Shown in pieces: positions 1-10,125 of a DNA stretch of 64,000 nt. The notes beneath the pieces were generated by a model. It did not search any database. It saw only the letters and a program-made list of their open reading frames with translations, and was not told where the DNA came from. The translations under genes and the position numbers were made by a program. Position 1 is the first letter of the stretch; each line of letters starts with the position of its first letter. The DNA is taken from positions 496,001 to 560,000 of the forward strand of contig JAXHMA010000004.1 of the NCBI GenBank assembly GCA_034521835.1. Direction: 5' to 3'. This stretch comes from JAMQKA01 sp034521835. GTDB lineage: Bacteria; Bacteroidota; Rhodothermia; Balneolales; Balneolaceae.

Positions 1-435
1 ATACCCATACATACTACCAGATGTGGCTTCAAAGTTTTCCAGGATTGGTAGCATCGAGGATCATTTCAATCTTGTTAATGCCAGATTCCATGCTACCGTC
101 GGGCCCCTCCCAAGTCAGCTCCCACGATACCACCCAAAAATCAAAGACTGCTCAGGCTTTAGCTGGTTTAGTTTAATCTGCCCAAAACTATAAAGTGGAG
201 ATATAGAAAAGATTAAAAGATGAAGAAATAATAATCTGCTTTAAAGCTTATTAATGGTGATCTTGACCGTTTTCCCCGTACTTTTCAGGAAGAATAAAGA
301 GTAGAAGAGTGACATGGTACCCCATAAAATTTAGGAGTGTGAGGTTACGGTAAACACGTTGAAAATAATCACCAAAAATAGCAACGCTTTCCTTGCATTG
401 GGGCCAATTACAAATAATTAAAAGGAGTTTCAGCT
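1..435. other. Stretch without a clear gene
   Basis: No complete gene is visible. On the minus strand, positions 151 down to 29 read as 40 open codons with protein-like composition (it contains DFWVVSWELTWEG) and a stop at 29-31, but there is no start codon. This could be the tail of a decayed gene. I do not recognise it. Confidence 0.3.
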
Positions 436-579
436 ATGGACCTATTATATAAAGTACATTATGCATTAGGAGACTATCTAGAGTTGGCGTTAACTCTTGT
501 TGAACCGTATTGGTTTGAAATATCAGTTTTCTTGGTTTTTGCAACCTTTTTTGTGAATTTTATTGGACCTCAAAAATAA
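436..579 (+). CDS. Small membrane protein, 47 aa
   Basis: The frame starts with ATG at 436, preceded by AAAGGAG at 421-427, one of the better ribosome binding sites in the window. The product begins MDLLYKVHYALGDYLELA, has one hydrophobic segment at about residues 29-44 (ISVFLVFATFFVNFIG), and ends PQK. It is probably a single-pass inner membrane peptide with an acidic amphipathic N-terminus. I do not recognise the family. No gene lies within 350 bases on either side, so it looks monocistronic. Support is the ribosome binding site plus the clean membrane pattern. Chance is not excluded at this length. Confidence 0.5.
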   Translation: MDLLYKVHYALGDYLELALTLVEPYWFEISVFLVFATFFVNFIGPQK

Positions 580-985
580 AGAAATGCATCAGATTTAAAG
601 CTTATTTCAGAGATTCTTCACAAATGCTCGTCATTACTTGACGGGCATTTGTACTATATACCTATACGAAAGCGTGAAAACGATTTTAAAAACATTGGTT
701 TTTTGAACCGACTAAATAGAGACTTTGTTGAGCTCTCTGCTATTGCTGGCAAAGGGAGGCGTGGGAAGTGAAAAATATTTTAATCGCGAAATCCGTCTCT
801 TGTGCTCTTCCAAGACTAAGCTCTTCTGTTTCCAGTAGCTTCAGACGGCCTAAAAAGGTGTGATATCCTTGCTACGTGATAGCGAAGAAAGTACTTCATC
901 AACTGGATGAAGGTGACCTTTCCCAGGCTGACAGCAGGAATGAGTTCGTAACACCTCCCCACCTGATAGCTTAGGAGAATTTACC
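580..985. other. Intergenic stretch, nothing recognised
   Basis: No recognisable protein in either direction, no tRNA and no strong hairpin. AT-rich at the left end. Confidence 0.4.
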
Positions 986-1093
986 ATGCGATATAGAATC
1001 CTCCACCATGCTGGGACCGGAAAATTTGTGGAGGATGAATCTTCAAGATTATTATCAAAAGAAGGGAGTATTGGTCACGATTTGAGCTTGTAA
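986..1093 (+). CDS. Possible small ORF, 35 aa
   Basis: ATG at 986 follows AGGAG at 973-977 with good spacing. The product begins MRYRILHHAGTGKFVEDE and ends in TAA at 1091-1093. No family is recognised and there is no membrane segment. A strong hairpin (1126-1164) follows, as expected for a transcription unit end. Either a short real protein or a truncated remnant. Confidence 0.3.
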   Translation: MRYRILHHAGTGKFVEDESSRLLSKEGSIGHDLSL

Positions 1094-1125
1094 TATGAGT
1101 TCAAATCGATTGGTAAGAAGAGTAT

Positions 1126-1164
1126 AAATAACCTTGCAAGATAGCAGTACTTACAAGGTTATTT
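1126..1164. terminator. Hairpin between two convergent small ORFs
   Basis: Perfect 11-bp inverted repeat AAATAACCTTG / CAAGGTTATTT around a 17-base loop. It sits between the + strand ORF ending at 1093 and the - strand gene ending at 1189, so it could end transcription from either side. The flanks are A/T rich, but there is no long U-run. Confidence 0.5.
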
Positions 1165-1188
1165 ATGTAATGGAAGTATGATACTCTC

Positions 1189-1431
1189 TTATGAAGCTTC
1201 AGCAAGCAAGTTGCCTCTAAGCCTTTTTTGGGCATAATATTGATCAATAGCATTGAACGCTTTGAACATCGCTCCTTCCGTATATATTCCGCTGGTATAG
1301 ATTTGCTTTTTACCATTTGAGAAAACCAACAAGGTCGTTCTTGACGTGTTATCAAAACGTTCATTAACCTTATGGAATCCTCTATACCGATCTGTTTGGT
1401 AGTATTTTCGAAAGTTTTTGTCTGTTATCAT
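1189..1431 (-). CDS. Small hypothetical protein, 80 aa
   Basis: Begins MITDKNFRKYYQTDRYRGF, is basic and aromatic in its first half, and carries a short beta-like stretch (RTTLLVFSNGKKQIYTSG). There is no signal peptide or membrane segment. The composition is that of a real cytoplasmic protein and the frame is open from ATG to stop, ending just after the hairpin at 1126-1164. I do not recognise the family. It stands alone. Confidence 0.5.
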   Translation of the reverse strand: MITDKNFRKYYQTDRYRGFHKVNERFDNTSRTTLLVFSNGKKQIYTSGIYTEGAMFKAFNAIDQYYAQKRLRGNLLAEAS

Positions 1432-2168
1432 GATATGTTCTCCTCAGGGTTATATTGCCGTTCTGTAGTATTGAGTATTCTTGGGATAGTTAACATTGTT
1501 GAGATACAAGTAGATGATTTTCGATGGTCAAATCTAAAAATCATAAAGGGATAATTGCTTTTTTATAGATGATATTTAGGGGTAACAGTTGTCTGTAGAT
1601 GATATATTCGTAAGAGTGTTTCGTTAATCCGTTATAATTATACGCATTTCTTTTTGTTAATAAAAACTAATCTTTGTAAAAATTAATTTTTATTAACTAA
1701 TCACTTTCACTTTTCATTGCTGGCTAACCAGTTTTTTCAGAGATAATAGATGTGGAATCCCTGGCCATTTTAAAGGAAAGGTCATCTCGCCTGACAACCA
1801 GATGCCCTTTGAGGAAATGGAGATCCAGGTTGAGTTCCCCTGGAAAGGGCCATCCCGATTGCAGGATTAATCTCCAGTTCTCTTTTTTCTTGGCTTTGTC
1901 CAGAAAGGTGCCGAGTACAACTGGAGAAACAGGTTGATAAGCTTTGATGCTATACTCTTGAAATAATGTAGTTAGCTTTTACTATTAAGTAAAAGCCTGC
2001 TGCATCTGCTAGAACTGAATCATTACGAAATAAACTAGTTGGTAAAAATATAATTTGATTCCATATAGTTTCGATAAAAAGTTTTTAGGTGAGTTTTAAA
2101 CCATCAATTTTACACCTTATTTGAAAATATAGAAACGGTTATCGGGGCATTTTGAGTGACGACATCTT
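1432..2168. other. Long intergenic stretch with a possible protein remnant
   Basis: About 740 bases without a gene. On the plus strand, 1769-1870 reads as an open stretch with protein-like composition (FKGKVISPDNQMPFEEMEI) ending at TAA, with no start. It may be a leftover from a decayed gene. 1590-1720 is very AT rich. No terminator or RNA gene seen. Confidence 0.3.
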
Positions 2169-3896
2169 ATGGAGATAAAAAATGCAGCTCTATTTTTTAC
2201 AGATAGTCCCATCCCAATATGGATATATAATCCGGAGGACTACTCCGTAAAGGAAGTAAACCAAGCCATGGTCGACTTGTACGGCTACTCAAGGAAAGAG
2301 ACGTTGTCGCTTACCCTGTTTGACCTACGATCACAAGAGGAGGTACGAAGCTAAAGGAACGACTATCGAAGATTGATAATGACAAGGTGAGTCAAGAAGG
2401 GCTCTGGAAGCACAAAAAAGAGAATGGTGAGATAATAAGTACAGGTGGTAAGAAATCCGGTTGAGTTCGAAAATGACGATCACTTCTATCAATTGGCAAT
2501 GTACAAGGACATGACCCGGGAATTGAATTACAAACAGCGGTACGAAATGGTTTTCGAGCATAGTCTGGATGGTATTATGCTGACCAAGCCGAATGGTGAT
2601 ATCCTCCAGGCTAATCATGCAGCGTGCGATATATTGGGAATGACCGAAGATGAAATTATTAAAAAGGGTAGAGATGGTATTGTTGCCCAAAATAAAAAGT
2701 TAAAGAAGCGATAAAGAAACGATCAGAAACGGGACAGTTTGCCGGAGAGCTTAACTTTATTCACCAGTCGGGCCGGAAAATACCCGTAGACCTTACAACT
2801 TCGGTTTTTACAAATTATACTGGCGAAAAGCGAACAAGCTTGATCTTTCGGGATATCATCAGCCGGAAAAAAACGAGCGTGCCTTGCGGGACGAGCAGGA
2901 GTTTACAGACGTAGTTCTTAACAATTTGCCCGGAGTTTTTTCGTGCTGAATAAAGAGGGTAACAAAGTGCGTTGCAATGACCATTCAATGAAAGTATTTG
3001 GGCTTACCATGGAGGAGATAATAGGTCGACCAGCTGTCGAATTTGTACATCATGATGATAAGGAGCGGGTACCCGAAAAATAAAGCGAGTACTTGAAGAA
3101 GGGTACCGTTCTTTTGAGTTACCATTGCAAATTACTGGTGGAAATACTGCTGAATTCAGATTTAGTGCCGAACGCTTTGAGCAAAACGATCAGGTTTATA
3201 TTATCGGTACGGGGGTCGATATTACAAAACAAAAAGAACTGGAAGGGAAACTTAACGCATCGTTGCAGCAAGAGTCTGCACAGCGTAAAAAAGCCGAGGC
3301 CGATCGTGAGAAGCTGAAAGAGATGTTTGAGGAGCCTCCTACGCCGAAATGCGTGATGGAAGGTCCCGAGTTTCGGTATGTGATTGCCAACAAGGCCTAT
3401 CAAGAGGTTGTGGGTCAGCAAACCATCATAGGCAAGAAACTTACTGACGTAATACCTGAAGTGAAGCAACAAGGATATGTGGATCTCCTCGAAAAGGTAT
3501 ATCAGACTGGAGAACCGTATATGGGGCGGGGGCAACAGGTTGAGATTAACAAAGAGAAAGAGAGGTTTTAGTAGAGATTCAATCAGACTCAATTCCATGA
3601 ATATTAACCAGGCAATCCCTTGTGCATTATTGGTAAACGAGGTTATAACCAACGCTTACAAACACGCATTTAAGCAGAAGAAAGAAGGAAAGATAGTCGT
3701 AAAATTGTGGGAGAACCAAGGAAGTGTACATGTTGAAATTACCGATAACGGAGTGGGAATACCTGATGATGTACTACAAAATTTATCATCAGGTATCGGG
3801 ATAACATTAATTAAATTGTTGAAAGAACAACTGAAGGGAGAGATGAACTTTTCGCGAAACAACGGTACAACATTTTGGTTGCACTTGGGGGGGTAA
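2169..3896 (+). pseudogene. Multi-PAS sensor histidine kinase (HWE/HisKA_2 type), broken
   Basis: Several reading frames together spell one sensor kinase. A PAS domain comes first (about 2169-2350, with PIPIWIYNPEDYSVKEVNQA), then a second at 2445-2714 (FEHSLDGIMLTKPNGDILQANHAACD). More PAS/PAC pieces follow to about 3571. A C-terminal HATPase domain lies at about 3590-3896, with its N box (LVNEVITNAYKHAF) and G box (DNGVGIPDD). Intact relatives have a histidine-bearing HisKA_2 domain between the last PAS and the ATPase. Here the PAS text runs almost straight into the N box at about 3570-3590, so that domain has been lost. At least four frame changes separate the pieces. The product cannot phosphorylate itself, so this is a pseudogene and not just a sequencing slip. 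Confidence 0.85.
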
Positions 3897-4361
3897 TGTG
3901 GTATTTATTGCACCTTTATTATTGTATAATGGCATCAAACATTCTATATGCTCAACTTCTATGCCGTTGGTTATCTCTGTGGGCACCTCATTACAGTATG
4001 GTTCGAGATGATCCACAATTATATCTCTTACCTTGCTAACATTATCGGGACTGATTATTTCGGCGTCTGGCTGCTGCAGAATACCACAGATGAAAAGAAG
4101 GTCCATATCGTAGTTGTTTTTTAAAAACCGGTGTACACATCCCGAATCTTCCAGTGTAAGAATCAACGCCTTGCCCAAGGGCCGATCGAACGAAGTGCCA
4201 AGGTATATTGGTACGAGTCGTTCGTAGGTGAGATTCGACCTGTAGGCAGAACCACCCAGCAACAGGAAAAACCCTTTTTGGTACAGTTCTGACATATCCA
4301 GGGTTTTTATATTTTGGAGTTTAGTAACGCCCGGTTTCCAGTTAATAATTACTTTGCTCAT
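3807..4361 (-). CDS. Hypothetical protein, 184 aa
   Basis: Begins MSKVIINWKPGVTKLQNI and stays open for 184 codons. The first 140 residues have ordinary protein composition (for example YERLVPIYLGTSFDRPLG). The last 35 lie opposite the 3' end of the histidine kinase remnant and look unlike the rest, so the original C-terminus may have been replaced when DNA between the two genes was lost. There is no signal peptide or membrane segment. I do not recognise the family. The downstream methyltransferase at 4421-5083 is on the same strand but upstream in transcription, so both could belong to one unit. Confidence 0.5.
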   Translation of the reverse strand: MSKVIINWKPGVTKLQNIKTLDMSELYQKGFFLLLGGSAYRSNLTYERLVPIYLGTSFDRPLGKALILTLEDSGCVHRFLKNNYDMDLLFICGILQQPDAEIISPDNVSKVRDIIVDHLEPYCNEVPTEITNGIEVEHIECLMPLYNNKGAINTTLPPQVQPKCCTVVSRKVHLSLQLFFQQFN

Positions 4362-4420
4362 TTTTAAATCCGTATGTCTTTTATTGAATTAACGGGTTAC
4401 TCTAATCACAGAACAATTAT

Positions 4421-5083
4421 TTAATCGGTTTTTTCATAGATATAAAAATCGGTAAACGTAGCATCTCCATTGGCAGGAATCTTCTTTAAAAGTTTCCATG
4501 TTGACCTGTTTTCTTCTATCCAGTCCGAAAATTTTCGATGCCTGATGTGTTTCATCTGCATATTTTTCTGCCCGTTGGTATTGGATGAGTAAATAATGAC
4601 AAATTGTGTAGATGAGTCGAATAGTCGCCTCATATATGCATAATACACCTCATCCTCAATAAGGTGGTAAATTACATCCAAAGAGAGGGTCAGCTGTGCA
4701 GTTTCTCCGTCATACTCCTCCATCAATTTGAACGTCATAGTTTTGTCATGGACGAAAATATTACGGCAACGTGATATGGCTTTTTTGCTGACATCAAACC
4801 CGATATATGAGGGGTAATCGGCTAGTTTTAGCTGATTACCATCTCCACAACCATACTCAATAACCGTTTCGACGTCCTCTTTCTCTATAAAACGATTAAT
4901 AATGGCAGCCTTAAATTCAGCTAAATCATTATAAGAGCCATTTCCGGAGGTTCCCCCCCAATCATACCGTTTTTCCCAGTATTCTTTTGTTCCAGGAAAC
5001 CGGTTAAACAACTCAATAAAAGCGTAATATCCCATTCTTGCTATAAACCGAACTATGGGAATCTTTTTGATAAAATCCTTCAT
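4421..5083 (-). CDS. Class I SAM-dependent methyltransferase
   Basis: About 220 residues. An amphipathic N-terminus (MKDFIKKIPIVRFIARMGYY) is followed by a Rossmann-type methyltransferase core: motif I VIEYGCGDGNQLK, motif II around YIGFDVSKKAI, and the acidic motif IV TLSLDVIYHL. The substrate cannot be told. The N-terminal part resembles small methyltransferases found near surface-glycan genes. The start is set at the ATG of MKDF because GAGAAAA lies just before it. The frame is open to a GTG at 5104, where no ribosome binding site is visible. A second methyltransferase follows upstream at 5225-5908 on the same strand, with a 140-base gap. Confidence 0.8.
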   Translation of the reverse strand: MKDFIKKIPIVRFIARMGYYAFIELFNRFPGTKEYWEKRYDWGGTSGNGSYNDLAEFKAAIINRFIEKEDVETVIEYGCGDGNQLKLADYPSYIGFDVSKKAISRCRNIFVHDKTMTFKLMEEYDGETAQLTLSLDVIYHLIEDEVYYAYMRRLFDSSTQFVIIYSSNTNGQKNMQMKHIRHRKFSDWIEENRSTWKLLKKIPANGDATFTDFYIYEKTD

Positions 5084-5224
5084 ATTTTTTCTCATTAGTA
5101 ACACAGCGAAACATGGAGAAGTGTATCATCAATGTTGGCTGAAAGAGTGAATGTTCATGATTTCATGTATACAGAAAGTAACTCAAACAGTGAGTTTACA
5201 TTTTCAACGGCTACTTAAGTAAAT

Positions 5225-5908
5225 CTAGGGTTTCAAAAAGAAAACAAACCGATGGGCGTATTTTAGTGGCAGGGTGGAAAGCAGAATATCTTTCAGCCCG
5301 TTTTTCCAATTTGAACCCTGTTGCATCCCTCTGGTTTCATGGTAATAGTTAACATACCACTGGCCTCGTTTTTGATCGGCAATTTCAAAACCTGTCTGCT
5401 GAAACAGTTTCTGCCATTGAAGAAGGGAACGTTCCGTATATCCCCTGGAGAGGGCTGTTTTATCAGATAACGGATAGGCTGAACTCAGCAGAAAATTCTT
5501 GTTGGGTACAACCGCGATAAAGACTCCATTCGGTTTGAGCACGCGTTTTACTTCGTTGAGACCAGCCACCATATCGCTGAAACACTCAAAAGAATCAAAC
5601 TCAAAAATATAGTCAAACGAGCCCTCATGGAACGGGATTTCCGTTCCTTCCCAAAGCCGAAGCGTGGCATGGAGCGCTTCCTTTTGTGCCTGTTTCATCT
5701 CTTCCCTGTTGCGATGAATACCGCAGGCATCCAGTTGTTTGTTGTAGGCCGAACGCAACAGCTCCGTATGCCGGCAATTGATGGCTAGCAGTGATTCACC
5801 GGGCTCGGGATCAAGGGTATCCCAAAAAGCCTGGTACACCGGCATGTGAAAAATATCCTCATCGCGGTGGTCTAGCACCGACCGCAGCCATTCAGAAAGA
5901 TGGTTCAT
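5225..5908 (-). CDS. Class I SAM-dependent methyltransferase (UbiE-like)
   Basis: 227 aa. The SAM fold is partly degenerate: the motif I region reads GESLLAINCRHTELL, without the usual E/DxGxGxG. The later motifs are clear: FDYIFEFDSFECFSD, then LNEVKRVLKPNGVFIAVVPN, the hallmark Methyltransf_11 segment. The altered glycine loop raises the chance of weak or changed cofactor binding. The substrate is unknown. It is transcribed away from the MFS transporter at 6273, with a 364-base shared upstream region. Confidence 0.75.
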   Translation of the reverse strand: MNHLSEWLRSVLDHRDEDIFHMPVYQAFWDTLDPEPGESLLAINCRHTELLRSAYNKQLDACGIHRNREEMKQAQKEALHATLRLWEGTEIPFHEGSFDYIFEFDSFECFSDMVAGLNEVKRVLKPNGVFIAVVPNKNFLLSSAYPLSDKTALSRGYTERSLLQWQKLFQQTGFEIADQKRGQWYVNYYHETRGMQQGSNWKNGLKDILLSTLPLKYAHRFVFFLKP

Positions 5909-6272
5909 AGTTTATGCAAATTATGGGTACAACATTCCAACTCTGGCAGTTGAAATCTTTTTATAGTCAAAAACTCCAGATATTCTTTTACTCAAACCAG
6001 AGTGTGATTCAAATGTACCTTTTGATTTAAGTTGTATGATCTGGATCAGCGTTGTCGCAAGCGGTCACGAAATGGACGGCGGCGGGTTGTGTAAAGCAAT
6101 ATTAAAATAACGGTTTCAATTCTGGTTTTGTAGCCTGAATAATTCAGGATAGTATGCTTCATAAGATTTTTCTATGGTGCTTATAGAAAGGAAATAGGTA
6201 AATCTGCTTTTATTTTCTTGCCTGCCAGCGTATTTTCACGTTCTCTATTAAAGGAAACCTCATTTAACAGCA
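5909..6272. other. Shared upstream region of divergent genes
   Basis: Holds the promoters of the methyltransferase (leftward) and the MFS transporter (rightward). AT rich, with no obvious operator palindrome or RNA structure. Confidence 0.4.
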
Positions 6273-7475
6273 GTGAATTACATACATCTTGTCCGCAGGG
6301 AAAAACGGATATTAACCTTTGGACTATCATTTACTTTTTTTTCAAGTTTCGGGCAGACCTTTCTGATATCGCTGTTTGTTCCCTTTTTCCTTCAGGATTT
6401 TAACCTGTCCAATGCTGGATTTGGATCCTTATATTCCATTGCCACGCTTAGCAGTGCAGTAATTCTTCCCTATCTGGGACAATGGATCGATCACCTGCCA
6501 TTGAAGCAGTATAGCATGTATGTAGCTGCCGGATTGTTGGCGGCAAGTATTACGCTTGCCCTGTCATGGCATATTGCCTTACTGTTTATCGCCCTTTTGT
6601 TGTTGCGACTATCAGGCCAGGGGCTTAGCGGCCACACCGCCCAGACGGCCATGGCACGATATTTTATTCACCAGCGCGGTAAAGCACTCAGCATATCCAG
6701 CCTGGGATACCCTATTGGAGAAGGTATTTTCCCCCTCATTATTGCCGGCCTGCTCTCGGTGTTAAGCTGGCGAATGACCTGGGGAGCCTTTGCCCTCGTC
6801 ATTGCCCTGCTGTTTATCCCTTTTATTCAATTGGTACTCAGTGATGCCCACAGCCAGCGGCTTGACGAAACGACAAATGGCGAGAAGGACGAAGCAAGCT
6901 CTCGAAAGTTTTATCAGAAAATTCTTGGCGACACTCAATTTTGGCTGTTGGTCCCGGCGGTACTACTGCCGGCCTTTTGGGCCACAGCCTTGTTTTTGTA
7001 TCAAATCTCCATTGCCGAGCAACTGGGGTGGACCTCCGGCTTGCTGGCTACTGCTTTTATAGCCTTCGCAGGAGCACGCATCGCCAGCTCACTGGGTATT
7101 GGTCCGCTCATTGATCGCTGGAGTGCACAAACGGTGTTCCCTTTTTACCTGATCCCCTTTGGATTGGGACTGATCGTAGCCTGGTTTCATCCTGGCTCCT
7201 GGTCGGCCTTTCTGTATATGAGTCTGTTGGGTGTAACCATGGGTATGGGCAGCAATATCAAATCGGCGCTTTGGGCGGAACTTTATGGGGAAGAAGTGAT
7301 CGGAACGGTGCGATCCCTGTTTTCAGCACTCATGGTGTTTAGCACGGCGTTAAGTCCCTTTCTTGTAGGATGGCTCTTAGATCATGATATTACGATAACT
7401 GCAATTTTAATGGGAGCTGTTGCCACTATCGCTGTAGCAACCATAATGGCTTACGGAGCTTTCAAAACGGAATAG
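6273..7475 (+). CDS. MFS transporter
   Basis: 400 aa with about twelve hydrophobic segments, the length and pattern of a major facilitator family permease. The first begins at about residue 14 (TFGLSFTFFSSFGQTFLISL). The loop after TM2 carries the shortened MFS signature GQWIDHLPLK, and the second half has the matching IGPLIDRWSAQ. GxSG-type text in TM4-5 (GKALSISSLGYPIGEG) resembles the monocarboxylate/OFA branch. The substrate is unknown. It appears monocistronic, and a DksA/TraR remnant follows directly. Confidence 0.85.
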   Translation: MNYIHLVRREKRILTFGLSFTFFSSFGQTFLISLFVPFFLQDFNLSNAGFGSLYSIATLSSAVILPYLGQWIDHLPLKQYSMYVAAGLLAASITLALSWHIALLFIALLLLRLSGQGLSGHTAQTAMARYFIHQRGKALSISSLGYPIGEGIFPLIIAGLLSVLSWRMTWGAFALVIALLFIPFIQLVLSDAHSQRLDETTNGEKDEASSRKFYQKILGDTQFWLLVPAVLLPAFWATALFLYQISIAEQLGWTSGLLATAFIAFAGARIASSLGIGPLIDRWSAQTVFPFYLIPFGLGLIVAWFHPGSWSAFLYMSLLGVTMGMGSNIKSALWAELYGEEVIGTVRSLFSALMVFSTALSPFLVGWLLDHDITITAILMGAVATIAVATIMAYGAFKTE

Positions 7476-7505
7476 CTATCTCTTGACAAATCATCACAGG
7501 ATGTA

Positions 7506-7769
7506 ATGCGGGAAGTCATCCTTAAAAAAATAGAGGAGAAGAAAGAAGAGCCCGAACAGCTATAAGAGCTGACAAAGCCGATCAAGCCGGATAACGCCTG
7601 CGGCCGTCTCTCCCGAATGGATGCCATCAACACATATCTTGAAAAGACAAAGCGCTACGAGAGTAAAAGGACGCCTGTAAAAGCCAGAGCGGCTTTGGAT
7701 AAGCTGGAAGCGGGTATTGTTAAATGCGGAGATCCCATCCTGCTGGGGCGATTGATACTTATTCCCTGA
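7506..7769 (+). pseudogene. DksA/TraR-type zinc-finger regulator remnant
   Basis: One frame from ATG at 7506 reads MREVILKKIEEKKEEPEQL, then a TAA at 7563-7565. It continues in frame with PIKPDNACGRLSRMDAIN, the signature of the TraR/DksA family, and ends VKCGDPILLGRLILIP at TGA 7767. The family binds RNA polymerase through its secondary channel. The expected four-cysteine finger (CxxC-x17-CxxC) has only one cysteine pair position left, and the terminal xCxxC is missing. An internal stop plus a damaged finger make this a dead gene. It lies 30 bases after the MFS gene. Confidence 0.75.
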
Positions 7770-7792
7770 ACCACAAAATGCGTGAAGTACGC

Positions 7793-9408
7793 TTAGTGCT
7801 GCTTAAACTTAAACAGGTTCTCTGCCCCGACTTTATCTTTTGCCTGGTCTAGCGCATACGCGCTGTCGAACAATACAATGGGATGCCCGTCCATATCTTT
7901 GGTGACATGCGTTGAGTAGCTGGATTTAAGCTTCTCAATCACGCCCTCGTCATCCCCAAGCCAGCGGGCGGAATTGTAGGAAACCGAGGTCATATTCAGA
8001 CCTACATCATATTCCACATCCATGCGGTGTTTAACCACGTCAAACTGCAGGGCCCCTACCGTCCCCAGAAGCAACTCGTTGCCAACCCCGCCGGGAACCT
8101 CAAAGACATGTACCACGCCCTCTTCGGCCAGTTGCTTGAGTCCCTCTCGCAGGTGCTTGCGCTTAAACGGATCCGTAGAGGATACCTTCATAAAATGCTC
8201 GGGGGTAAACAGCGGAATGACGTTGAAGGCAGCCGGCGTATCTTCATACAGGGTATCCCCAATTTGGAAATAACCGGGGTTAAACAGGGCAATGACATCA
8301 CCCGGCCAGGCCTCGTTCAGAATATCCCGCTCATCACCCATCAGGGTATGGGGCGTAGACAACTTTACTGCTTTGCCCGTTTGCGAGTGTACAACCTCTT
8401 TGCCTCGTTCAAAGTGACCGGAGGTAATCCGGACAAAGGCGGCACAATCGCGGTGATCAGGATTCATGTTCGCTTGAAGCTTGAAGATAAAACCGGAAAA
8501 CTCATCGTCAACCTGCTTGGTCTTTTCGGCTTTAGTCTCATAGGGCTGTGGAGTTTGTGCAAGGGAAGGAAAGTGATTAAAGAATAGATCCACCCCAAAT
8601 TGTTCAGTGCCGACCCAAAGAATACGGGCGTAACTTCTCCATTGAGAAATGAGTGAATATCCATCAATTCCATTTCATCTTTGATCAGCAGGACTTCCTC
8701 TCTGAATCGCTCTTTTTCATGGTCGGAAAGAGAACACTTCTCTAGCCCTTCCTCCAGGGAATAGGTCTGGGTTTGGGCTTTTTCGGCCCCGTGCTTTTCC
8801 TTGATATATAACTGCAGCTTATCCTGCTGTGCATCGTAGATGCCTTGGAAATCACGCCCGTATCCCAGCGGCCAGGTCGCAGGTACCGCTTTAATACCCA
8901 ACTGGTTTTCAATATTGCTCAACACTTCAAGGGATTCCAGTCCGGCGCGGTCGCATTTATTGACAAAGGTAATAATGGGAATATTCCTCATTTTACAGAC
9001 CTCGAATAGTTTCTCCGTCTGCTCCTCCACGCCTTTGGCCACATCGATAACCATGAGGGCGTTATCAGCGGCTACCAACGTGCGCAGGGTATCCTCCGAG
9101 AAGTCTTTGTGACCCGGGGTATCCAGCAGGTTGTATCTTATCCCTTCATATTCAAATCGCATCACCGAGGAGGTTACCGAAATACCACGTTCCTGCTCAA
9201 TTTCCATCCAGTCGGATGCGGCATGTTTGCTGGCTTTCCGGCTTTTAATCGAACCCGCCTCATGAATGGCACCGCCATATAACAGAAACTTCTCTGTCAG
9301 CGTGGTTTTACCCGCGTCCGGGTGGGAGATAATCGCAAACGTTCTTCGTTTGTTGACCTCTTGTTTAATTTTCGAGTTTTCTTGTGCAACGGTCGTTGAT
9401 TTAGACAT
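7793..9408 (-). pseudogene. prfC: Peptide chain release factor 3, frameshifted
   Basis: RF3 is the GTPase that removes RF1/RF2 from the ribosome. Starting at MSKSTTVAQEN (ATG 9408), the frame shows the P-loop SHPDAGKTTLTEK, switch text ERGISVTSSVMRF, G3 LLDTPGHKDFSED and G4 FVNKCDR. After FFGSALNN, at about 8600, the reading moves to another frame that continues VDLFFNHFPSLAQ and runs through the domain II/III text to 7793. One missing T in AATTTTGGGG would explain it. Total length (about 538 codons) and both halves match a full RF3, with no other damage. A sequencing error in a functional gene is at least as likely as a real mutation. Confidence 0.85.
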
Positions 9409-9762
9409 TCTAAAATGATGAATTATAGTATCAGAACTGTTTGTTCTGAATATGGTTTCAAATTTTCTGAAAAAAATAAGGTGTAGTGGAGTAGAGACAC
9501 TCCTCGATTTTTTAATCATACAACAAGTAGATAAGCAATACCATCCCTGATATTTCAGGGTGAGCAGGGCTGATCTTTTTTAATTCAGCGCCCGAAAATA
9601 AGAAAGGCCAGATTAAGTTTGTATCGAAAGAACAATAAAAATTTTGGCATTGGGGAAATTGGATTGCATCCTGATATTGGACGTGCTACTGCTCAGGTAG
9701 CATCTCTCGTGATGAATAGGTAGGCCTCGGCTTTAAACAGTCGGGGCTGAGCTATTTAAATT

Positions 9763-9990
9763 TCAGTCAATCTGTACATTGGCCTTTTCCTCCAGCACCT
9801 CGACCCAGTCCATGTACTGGGTCCACATCAGGGGAATACTTTTAGCCCTGGCAATGTGTCCACCACGTTGCTCTCCCTGCAGTGCCCAGCCGTTATATGC
9901 GGCAATGGGACGGACATCAATAATAATGGAATCAGCCTGGTCTAACTTTTTTACAAGAAGGCTGGTAGAAAGTTCTTCGACTGTTGACAT
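9763..9990 (-). CDS. Truncated rhodanese-like domain, 75 aa
   Basis: MSTVEELSTSLLVKKLDQ is followed by the rhodanese entry SIIIDVRPIAAYNGW, then GGHIARAKSIPLMWTQYMDW, as in multi-domain sulfurtransferases. It stops at residue 75, before the catalytic cysteine loop, so it cannot transfer sulfur. Intact relatives are several times longer. A deletion has probably removed the rest. A small hairpin-forming stretch follows at about 9690-9710. Confidence 0.7.
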   Translation of the reverse strand: MSTVEELSTSLLVKKLDQADSIIIDVRPIAAYNGWALQGEQRGGHIARAKSIPLMWTQYMDWVEVLEEKANVQID

Positions 9991-10125
9991 GTGCGTTTAA
10001 ATTTGGGATCGAATTGAGTTGTTTATGCACCTACAAATACGAGCCAGATAAAACTAAAGCTACAGATAATCACAGCTTTTCAACTGCTTAATGCAACTGT
10101 AGAAATCTGTGGCTAGCCTCAGTGG
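9991..10125. other. Short intergenic region
   Basis: Space between two minus-strand genes. No regulatory structure recognised. Confidence 0.3.

Noticed and set aside
8027..8587. Plus-strand open frame of 186 codons
   Set aside because: It lies opposite the C-terminal half of prfC and has no domain of its own.
8590..8610. Programmed frameshift in prfC
   Set aside because: RF3 is not known for this, no slippery heptamer with downstream structure is evident, and many unrelated genes here have similar single-base shifts.
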